Assembly (NCBI GenBank): GCA_910591455.2
Contig: OU342816.1
Location: 9,209,638-9,273,637 of the forward strand
Direction of reading: 5' to 3'
DNA: 64,000 bases
From: Pholis gunnellus
Taxonomy: Eukaryota; Chordata; Actinopteri; Perciformes; Pholidae
The notes under the pieces are model-generated. The model saw only the letters and a program-made list of their open reading frames with translations, did not search any database and had not been told where the DNA came from. Shown piece by piece: positions 55,490-64,000 of this stretch. The position numbers were made by a program, and so were the translations under genes. Position 1 is the first letter of the stretch. Each line of letters starts with the position of its first letter.

Positions 55490-55571
55490 ATGGAGGACAG
55501 AAAGAGACTTTTCTTCTATCTTCTCCTTGCGGGGCAGCTCTGTCTGAGCTCAACACAAGTCCTCAGAATCG
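55490..55571 (+). CDS. grik1: GRIK1 coding exon 1 (signal peptide)
   Basis: The ATG at 55490 is the first ATG in this frame, which is otherwise open upstream. It encodes MEDRKRLFFYLLLAGQLCLS then STQVLRI and one base of Gly28. The predicted signal peptide ends near residue 23. The donor ATCG|GTAAGC is strong (GT at 55572). VLRIG is conserved in mammalian GluK1. Confidence 0.93.
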
Positions 55572-58500
55572 GTAAGCGCAACAGCTGTTTACGCACGGTG
55601 TCTGTTGGCGTGTCTGAATTGAACCAAGCGTTCTGTATACTGAATTGTTCCATTTTCTACCTGAATTAGGAGAGCAGCTGTCACTACACCCTATTCCAAG
55701 TATTTGCCTGTGCAAATACAGATGTTGTGACCTTAAAGTTATTTTTAATTTATAGATTTATCTCCCCCCTGTTGCTGTTAATATTATCTTCGTTATACTG
55801 TCAGTGAGGATGTGCAGATAAGAGGAAAAGGTTACCTGGCTGCATTAAAGGACACAATACACGTTGACAACTTCACTCCCCGCTGGTTAATTGGAAATAA
55901 ATGTTAACATCGATCACTCCGTATTCAGTCCACAAATTCAATTACTATGCAGAAAACAAAGGTTGGAATATTAGTCAGAAATTCATTTAAAATCACATAG
56001 AGCTCAAATGTGTAGAAGATCCCTCTGAGCTGATAAATTAAACACTCACTGTGATTAATTCATAATGTTGAAGTCTTGAGTCTTGCTGGTGATCATCATT
56101 TTATCAAAATGTCTTCAATAAAGGGAAAAGTTTTTCTTTATTATGACTGGAATTCTGTCTCAACTTTGAGCTTTGCTATCAGAGGGTTTGTCTGATTGAT
56201 TAAAATAATTTCAATTTCAATCTGATTTCAAGCTACATTATACAGAAGTCTACAGACACCCAGACAAACCAAAAGCTGACACTAATAGATTATTGATTCC
56301 TCCCTGAAGACTCCTCTGGCCACCGGATACTCCTGTTGGGGCATTTTCATTCAAAATACATTCCCCAGCTGATCTTTACAAATGGATGAAACCTATCCAT
56401 CCCTGAGATGGATGTAATGCAGCCAGCGAGGGCGGTGTAATCATCAGTCCTGCTGTCATCTGGCGTGTAGTTAAGAGGTGTGAGGGAACTTTACCTGGAC
56501 TTGATTAGACTGGAGGAGGCTGGTGAACGCTGTGGGCTGTGTTCATTATCAAAGCGTCGCATTTTCAGGCTCTGAATCACACCAGAGTCCAACTGTAAAA
56601 TGTGGACGTAATTGACTGAATAAATTGAGAATTGATGTCACCGCGACCTGTTCCGAACTTGAGAGGAAGAGAGGTATAGAGGAGGTTCACATGCAGTACT
56701 AGTCCTTGATCAGATATCATACAGCAACAATTCATGCAGACTATATTGAGATAGAGTTAAAAAAAAATGCGAGTCCCTTTTTACCTTATTTCTTTACACT
56801 AGAAACCATGGTTTTGCATTTTTACCATATAGTCTATAATGTTTGCCAATCCCCAATAAGGCATCTGACAATGAAGGTGCAGTAACATACTGTATATCAA
56901 CAACCAAATGAAGCCTTTATGACCCTAAATAATTTGAGGTTCTGGGTTGTGAGCCGACATTTAGTTGAAATATCCCCCCGTTGGTGGTGCTTTAACAGAG
57001 TAGCTTGCCATTTTTGGCTTGGAGGATTAGGAGGACGATGTCTATGTAGCGTTTCTGATCAAATTGAAGATTCTTTTCATACATATACTACTTATGCTTA
57101 ATACTAGTTATTTGTGTCCGATATGATTTTTCCACAAAAAAGGTTCAATCCCCTAATTAAGAGCTACCGTTTCTCCCTCACTGAAAAATCCAGATGTGCA
57201 AACGTTTTAAAAGTTCTAACTGGACACAAGATACTCCTTCACTGAGTGTCTCTGTGTTTGTGCACAAAGTATTCACATCACACAACAAACTAGTTGTAAT
57301 GTTCCGAATCCTGCTTAGTGCGTACCCGTTTAACTCGGATTTAAGAAGAGCACAAACACAACAAACTCTGCACATACATCATTCTGCACAGTGCAGCCCA
57401 AACATCCAAGTGAAGCAGCAATAACCGAAACACATTTCGAGTGGAGAGGGACTTTAAAGAGCTTGCTGAAAGGACAAAGGGTCACTAGTCAACCCAACAT
57501 ATTTTTTAACATAAGCACATAACTGTTTGTTTATTGCTGATTGGAAAAGTTACAGTTACTGTTGTGTTAAAAGATTAATCAGGACATTAACAACATATCT
57601 TGATGTTTCTGTATTGCAGTTGATTGTCAGTTATCAGCGAACATACTATATACATCAATACATATAATATCTGTGATCACTTAAAATTCTATGTTTTTTG
57701 TAAACTGGTATTCAGGAAAAATATTTTTTCGACCTAGAATATAAGAATTCTATTATAGGTTGCATATCTTGATAACATCTTGATGGACGCTCGCCTGTCG
57801 ATCTCCTTTTAGTATGAGCAGCATTTGTTCATTTTTATCTGGTGCACAGTTGCACATGCGGAGCGTTTCTGATCTGGAGTTTAGCTCTGGGTCACACATT
57901 AATATTCAGGACCATTCAAGACCAATAAGTGCAGCTTTGATGGTTCAGCTCATCGCAAGTCCAGAAATTCCCACAACTCCAAAAGACTTACACTATCTGT
58001 GTGCACGTGCATTCATGCATGTGTGTGTGAGTGAGATAAATCTCAGAAGTTTGGCTCCAGGTTTCACATTATGTCAAATGGAAGTTAAGGTGGAGCAGAA
58101 ACCTGCATTTATTACGAGGGTCGCCTTCTTAATATTATTCATTAGTTCCTTTCTCTCCCAACAACTGGCCGTTAGGAAAACAAAACCGGCGCCAAATTGG
58201 TGGGAGTTTTTTTTGGAAAGTTGGCCTCACTTCTGTTGAAGATATATACGGAGATGTTCCGTGGAGTTGGCCGCCTCAGTAGCGTGATCGTTCATCATGC
58301 TGGCAGAAACCCAGCACTTTTGGTTGTGAGAGAGGAGAGGGAGCTGTAGTTTGTCATGGGATTGCATTGATAACACAGGTATCAATTTGTACGTATTGAT
58401 CCTGAGGCTTTTCTTGTGACGTGCAGATTGAGTTCAGGCTAGTGAGAAAAACAGAGTCACGTCTATTGCCCCTTTTTCTTGTCTGATTTAGTGGCACATA

Positions 58501-60249
58501 ACAAATGATTTTGGAACTTGCGAGAGACTCAACCTGAAAGGACGCTGTGTTTCTTTTGCCAGCCTGATTGCAACTGCAACACATACTGCGTTCGTTGTAC
58601 AAACGTAGTAATTCCCTTGTTAAATAGTAAGCTGAGATAATTCTGTCAAAATGCTACAATTGAGGATAATTATCATGTGCTGAATAGCATTGGCTTAGAC
58701 TTCTGGACCAAAAGCATCTGTTCTAGACTTTTTATACAAAAGATTCTCCTTGTACATCATGCTCACAAATTCAAGTGCAAACTGATAGTGATGTAGGACG
58801 TGTTGACCTTCAGATACTACCGCTAGCCTTTTTTGGTGCCCTTGCAGTCATTTTCAATTTCCGTCTGTCTCTCTTTTTTTCTGTTTTTCGCCTCCGACAT
58901 CCCCGATTGCATTTTTGCCTTGTTTGCCCATTTGTGCGTCTCCCTTGATTTGTTGTCGGGAACAAAACGTTTCCCTTATGTTTTCCCCTGAGACCCCCTT
59001 TTTCCCCCCCCACCCTCCCAGAAGCATTTCCTCCTGCCTGGAGCCAAAGTGCACGTCCCTGTTTTCAGAGAGACACAGATGGCAGGAGTTCTTTGTCTCC
59101 GTCAGCAAAAAGGAGAACTCTCTTGTCCGGTGATCTTCCAGTAGTGTTATCTCAAGTACGAGGAGACAGTTTGATGTGTATTCCACTGAAAAGCTAAATA
59201 AAAGATGACGGAACTACAGCATACTTTTTGGTTGATCACCTTCTGGAGGTGATCAACCAAAACAACCTTGGTTCCCTCTCTTTTGTTCAACGTGTGAAAG
59301 TCAGTGGAACTAATTAGGAATATAAAGCCTACATGCAAATTAACCTTATTAACACTTAATCATCCACTAATCATTCCATTGTCAACCAGTAATGTGTTAA
59401 TCTAGCATAATGGGGTTAATGATGAAAAAGTGATGTGAGACAACATCAACAAGGTCTTGAATCCAGACTGTGGCAGGATGTTAAATGTCTCAGTAATCTC
59501 TATGCAAATAGCAGGTTAGCACAAGTTGTTATCTGTCAAGTCAAAAAGTGGTTGTTAAAAAATGACAAAATACAGAATGTTGCACTTCACTAAAAATACA
59601 GAACTGTGACGTCCTCAGTCCGTCTCTTGACTGTGAGCATGTTAGTTTTCTCCTTTCTGTATCACTGCTGCCCCATCTCTTTTGAAACTTCTAATTAAAA
59701 AGAAATACCGTAAAACATTGTTAAATGACACAAATCTTACACAAACAATCACCACTGAGGTAAATGGAAAACAAACTTTGATTTTATGTTTATTGCACTC
59801 CATAACGAGCCGTCCTGTGTTTTACGCGGCTTCAGTGCATCTTGAGTGTGCTTATATTTTTATGCAAATAAATTCCACCTGCGCAGCAAACTCCAAAGGC
59901 ACGTTAAAAGGCATTTACGGAGTCCTGTGGGGCCTCTAAAACCTTTAGCGCCCATTTATGCTGTCTGATAGGCCATTAGGCTGCGTGTTCCTGGGGCGAA
60001 TTATTCCTCATTATTTTGGTAACTGAATGAATGCTTTTAGTGCTCAGACGTACATTAATTCATTTGCGTGGGGGAAAAAAACTCACCTTGCTTAAAAGAA
60101 AAGTGACATTTTTATGATTGCTGCAGTCACAACCCACAGTAAAGTTCAAGCTGCTCAGCATGAATGGATGACACATGACTAATGTAAAACATAATTACTT
60201 GTAATTAAATAGTGAAGTGACGGATGGATGGGGTGAGATTTTCCATTCA

Positions 60250-60321
<72 letters not shown>

Positions 60322-63300
60322 AAGATCTTTATCTCTCCATGGATTTTTGAAGAGATTGATCAGGTTTGCGTGACAGGTTGGCACAAAGCTCAGATTTGTT
60401 CTTCAGCTTTCTATTTGATGTTTTCCTCGCACCGCAGCAGGGAGATAAATCTCCCATCCATCCGTTGTATTGCGCCACATATTCACAATTTAATGGCACA
60501 GTTTTCTTTTCCGGTTACAGCAATGTATTTGATAGAGAAACTTTATTTCTTATATTATTTGTTCATGTTAAATGCCTAATGGTTCTTGATTATATTTACT
60601 AATTGGCTGCCCTTGCATTTACAAGGACACTGATAGTGTATGTTTGTGTGTGTGTTTTGAATCCATGAAGGTTTGTGGCGTTTGTAATCAAATAAACATT
60701 CCTTCAGCATGCATAGAAAACCAATCAACACTTAACAGAGAAGTCATTTTGAGGGATTAACATGTATCGACTATTGATCATGTTCGCCAACTTACACAGC
60801 CAGACATTAAATTACATTGGCAATTTATATTGTGTGCAAGATGTGCACTGTGACTAACCGAGTACTGCTAATCTCAATACCACACATGGAGCTCCTCCTC
60901 CGACTGTACTACATGTATAGTACTTGACCAGCAGTTGTTACCAAGCGCACACAAAGTTCTGATATGTTTTTCCTCTGCCTCCCATATTATTGTGTCTTGC
61001 TATATGCCAGCAACAGTTAATTGTCCACCTGTTGTGGCTGCCCAGTGAGTCCGAATGCCTCAAACGTCTCCTCTGGACCGTTATCGCTGTCTGTCCGTGG
61101 AAATGAGAAGCTGGCTCCGGGATATACTTCAAAGGATCAGTTACACAATCCCTGAAGAACTCTGTGTTTCTGCAGGGGCCAGGTTCATCAATACAAAACA
61201 GTGCAGATCCAGCCAGTATAGTCTTTGCACTGGATTTGTAAACCCGTTCTGTGTTGCACTTTTCAGTCGGGCAGTTTGGTCAGAGTATTAAACCTCAATA
61301 CCCAAAAACCCAAGCCGGTACATTAAAACAATTTTCTTACATTAAAACAATTTTCTTTAAATTATTGAAATGCTAAGTCTTCCTTTGTCAAAAAAACAAG
61401 AGGTTTTACAGTTAACGTTCCTCAATTTAAGATATCGTTTTTTTTACCGATACCAAAAATCAGGTATCAAATCAGCATTCATATAAAGAAATATGATACC
61501 AGCTCTAAATCTCAGCCATAGTGTACTATACTTGTTTGGATGTGCAGAATTCTAACACCTACTCACACAGTTGTAACAAATGTACTGCATGCCGACACTC
61601 TTTTTCTTTTTTTCACCTATCTGGCCTTGAATCAGCTCAGTCTGTGCTTGGCCTGGCCCAAGCTACATCCAATAATCACACAGCACTATACAGTGTATTG
61701 TGAGCTATATTATTATGAGCCAATGCATCTGTACTACAACCAGAACTAGAGTAAATGAATTAAATGGTGCTTAACTGCTGTGGCGCTCCAGAGCAAACCA
61801 AACATCCCAACGAGCTATATTGTTTCTACTCTTCTTCTGTACGGTTGTCTCTGTCCTGACGCATCATTTCAGAGCGTTAAAAGTAGTTACTATCGTTTGC
61901 TCACTATAACACATCAGCAGCAGAGGACAGACGGGAAGCATTTCATTAGATCTGAACAAATAGTACAACAAACAGAAACGTTGTTTAGTTGTTTATGAGT
62001 TGAATCTGCAGAACCAGCAAGGCAGCAAAAACTTGCTGTTTCTTGCGGAGAAAACTACCCCGAAAAAATGTAACTACAAGACGGACAATAACGTGTCCAG
62101 TGTGATTTATTCTTCTTCTTTTTTTTTGCTCTTAACAGATGTGACTTGACTCGTCTTTCATAAGACCGTTTTGAACCTCCACGAGAAGCTCTTACAGCCT
62201 TTTTACTTCCTGCCCTTTCACACTGCGGTAGCAATTACACTACTTCCTTTTCATCTTGCCTTTGAGTCCACACTTCACATCTTCTGCACCCTTATGACAG
62301 GATGTTGATGAAGAGTTTCGGGGCAATTTCAGAAGTCTGTCTGAACAGCATTGTTCCTTCAAAGCCTGCTGACAGCTGGTCCATGCGGCCAGTTGTTTTT
62401 TGGCCCCGGGTCCCGAAATAGTTAAAGTCAGAATAATGGAAGAGCAGCTCCTCCCCACTTCGAGAAACAACGTGTTGAGAATTTACTTCATGCTTTGGAG
62501 ACAATGTATGATTGTTCATCTTTGAGTACTTAATATTCATCTTCATTTGCGTGCCTCTGTGGGAATTCCTATAATTAATTCTCTGCTTGTAGAATATAAT
62601 GAAGCTGCAGGCATTGACTCTACAAATTATATATTTTTCTGTGGACAAAACATATTTATGGATTTTTTTATGGCCAGGAGATTCGGTTGGCATAAAAACA
62701 TTTGGTGTAATTTTAGATTGTGCAGAGTGCAGTGCTGCTTTGTAACAAAAATACATGGATGTTGCTCACCTCGTCTGGTTTACTGAAGACTTATGCATCT
62801 GTTCGTGTGAATCCTTTCCATGTCCGGCCCAATGGGATGAATCCATTAATTTAATATCTGTTATCACAGAGACTGTTGCAGTGACGGTGTCTTTGTCCTT
62901 CATCTCCCTGTGCAGGTGGTATATTTGAGACCCGGGAGAGCGAGTTAGTGAGTATGGATGAGCTGGCGTTCAAGTTTGCTGTGAATAACATCAATCGCAA
63001 CAAGAGCCTGATGCCCAACACTACTCTCACCTACGACATTCAGAGGATCAACCTTTTCGATGGCTTTGAGGCTTCCAGGAGAGGTAGGAAATGATAATAA
63101 GACATATATGTTAAGTTTTAGAGTTTAAGGGTTGCTTTGATTTAATGGTTGTTTTACTATTTTCCTTCTTATGCATAGTGGGGAAATAATCCATGTCATT
63201 TTAATGTCTCTGCATGCATTTTCTAGATATGTGAAATAATTGGATACATAGGATTAACATCAATTTCTGGATATAAGGGATCAAAAGCACATCTCAAAGA

Positions 63301-63732
63301 TGGAGAAATATCCGTTTAAAGTTCTCCAAACATGGATGTATTTGTATACCTTAGTTAGTTCAGAGTAAATGATATAAATAGCTTCTGTTTTAATAGTTTA
63401 CGATGGACTTTGGTTGAGAAACTATCTCAACAACCTGTAGAAAGAACCACCTGACTTTGTGTTCCTACCACTAGTGTGTGACCAGCTAGCTCTCGGGGTG
63501 GTCGCAGTGTTCGGCCCTTCTCACAGCTCCTCGGTCAGCGCTGTTCAGTCCATCTGCAACGCTCTGGAGGTCCCTCACATTCAGACCCGCTGGAAACACC
63601 CGTCAGTGGACAACAAAGACACCTTCTTCATCAACCTGTATCCCGAGTATACCGCCATCGCCAGGGCCATCCTGGACGTGGTCACTTTCTTTAAATGGCG
63701 GAAGCTGACGGTGGTCTATGAGGACAGCACAG
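55490..63732 (+). CDS. grik1: GRIK1, kainate-type glutamate receptor subunit GluK1 (first three coding exons, partial)
   Basis: GRIK1 forms cation channels opened by glutamate at synapses. Only the start of the gene is here: three exons giving 169 residues of about 900. They cover a signal peptide (charged MEDRKR, then hydrophobic LFFYLLLAGQLCLSS) and the first part of the extracellular amino-terminal domain, with VLRIGGIFET, DELAFKFAVNNINRN, SLMPNTTLTYDIQRINLFDG and [40 protein letters not shown] fits GluK1; GluK2 has [20 protein letters not shown]. Two N-glycosylation sequons (N56, N62) are retained. The ligand-binding and channel parts, and any Q/R editing site, lie beyond the window. Teleosts may have two copies; which one is unknown. 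Confidence 0.96.
59226..59262. repeat. Perfect 15-bp inverted repeat (hairpin, 7-base loop)
   Basis: TTTTGGTTGATCACC (59226-59240) pairs exactly with GGTGATCAACCAAAA (59248-59262) across loop TTCTGGA. There is no T-run or downstream gene suggesting a terminator, and the arms are too short for a microRNA precursor on their own. Confidence 0.95.
60254..60317 (+). repeat. (CA)32 microsatellite
   Basis: Sixty-four bases of pure CA repeat. Confidence 0.96.
61320..61357 (+). repeat. 19-bp perfect tandem duplication
   Basis: ACATTAAAACAATTTTCTT occurs twice in direct succession (61320-61338, 61339-61357). Confidence 0.95.
62916..63083 (+). CDS. grik1: GRIK1 coding exon 2 (amino-terminal domain)
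   Basis: Reads GIFETRESELVSMDELAFKF, AVNNINRNKSLMPNTTLTYD and IQRINLFDGFEASRR. Acceptor AG at 62914-62915, donor GT at 63084, phase 1 at both ends. Nearly identical to human GluK1 apart from ESELVSMD. Confidence 0.96.
63084..63474 (+). other. grik1: GRIK1 intron 2
   Basis: Phase 1 GT-AG intron of 391 bases; nothing recognisable. Confidence 0.93.
63475..63732 (+). CDS. grik1: GRIK1 coding exon 3 (amino-terminal domain)
   Basis: Reads [40 protein letters not shown], then DTFFINLYPEYTAIARAILD and KLTVVYEDST. Acceptor AG at 63473-63474, donor GT at 63733, phase 1. The GPSHSSS motif of lobe 1 is intact. Coding exon 4 is not in the window. Confidence 0.96.
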
Positions 63733-64000
63733 GTAGGGCCAACTGTTTTTTTGTTTTTTATCAGTCGGATTTTCATTGTAACTTTCAAAACTGAGTCGCA
63801 GATATACTTCAAGAAATCATTATATTCTGCCATGCATGAAAAGGGAAATAATGGAAGGTAAGCCCACTTTATTTAGTCGGCCTTTCATGTGGAAATAAAA
63901 ACGAATTTTCAGAAGAGATGTAGTTTTAGCAGGATGGAGTTGGGTGATATCAATTTAACAAAACTATATGTTGACCAAATATATTGGTGTGAACTATTTT
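63733..64000 (+). other. grik1: GRIK1 intron 3 (5' part)
   Basis: Sequence after the exon 3 donor up to the window edge; A/T-rich, no feature. Confidence 0.9.

Larger units (their letters stand above)
55572..62915 (+). other. grik1: GRIK1 intron 1
   Basis: Phase 1 GT-AG intron of 7.3 kb. It holds a perfect hairpin (59226-59262), a (CA)32 tract, a 19-bp tandem duplication (61320-61357), and a complex, non-repetitive segment at about 59880-60075. No additional coding exon was seen. Confidence 0.9.

Noticed and set aside
57814..58239. 141-codon open frame in GRIK1 intron 1
   Set aside because: No domain; mixed low-complexity read, intronic, no splice signals consistent with GRIK1 structure.
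59226..59262. Hairpin as microRNA precursor or bacterial-type terminator
   Set aside because: Stem of 15 bp is too short for a pre-miRNA, and the genome is eukaryotic; kept only as an inverted repeat.
1..64000. CRISPR arrays, phage, plasmid, tRNA or rRNA genes, autonomous transposons
   Set aside because: No spaced direct repeats, cloverleaf, rRNA-like sequence, transposase or reverse-transcriptase homology was recognised by eye; a repeat-library search could still reveal decayed elements.

Overview
This is a stretch of vertebrate nuclear DNA, almost certainly from a ray-finned (teleost) fish and probably a percomorph. Coding exons are short, separated by GT-AG introns and embedded in A+T-rich sequence full of (TG)n/(CA)n microsatellites and long G or C runs. 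The encoded proteins match two vertebrate genes, and the introns are far smaller than in mammals. Nothing bacterial, phage, CRISPR or operon-like is present. The species call is inference from compactness and repeat style only.

Layout. Positions 1-17187 are non-coding: upstream sequence and, if a candidate leader exon ending at 3732 is real, the first TIAM1 intron. A likely 5' leader exon lies at 17188-17293. From 18407 to 51464 the + strand carries the complete TIAM1 coding region in 27 coding exons. I followed these splice site by splice site; reading phase is conserved at every junction. The product is about 1682 residues: N-terminal MGN myristoylation-type start, PH-CC-Ex, Ras-binding domain, PDZ, DH and C-terminal PH. 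There is one exception: coding exon 1 changes frame at a 12-G run (18814-18825), which looks like a one-base homopolymer error or indel. An alternative first coding exon (42675-42743) in the 8.2-kb intron 15 joins in phase to exon 16 and predicts a short DH-PH isoform of about 692 residues. The TIAM1 3' UTR ends near poly(A) signals at 53313-53555.

About 2 kb further on, in the same orientation, GRIK1 (kainate receptor GluK1) begins. Its ATG is at 55490, and the first three coding exons (55490-55571, 62916-63083, 63475-63732) encode the signal peptide and the start of the amino-terminal domain. The rest lies beyond the window.

The two genes are not known to form one pathway unit, although both matter at excitatory synapses: TIAM1 activates Rac1 and shapes spines, GRIK1 is a glutamate-gated channel. 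In human chromosome 21 they also lie in the same relative order and orientation but far apart, with claudin and keratin-associated-protein genes between them. Here they are almost adjacent.

I found no previously unknown gene system. The points most worth checking are the poly-G frameshift, the internal TIAM1 promoter/first exon, the upstream ORFs in the GRIK1 leader, and several perfect hairpin or tandem repeats.
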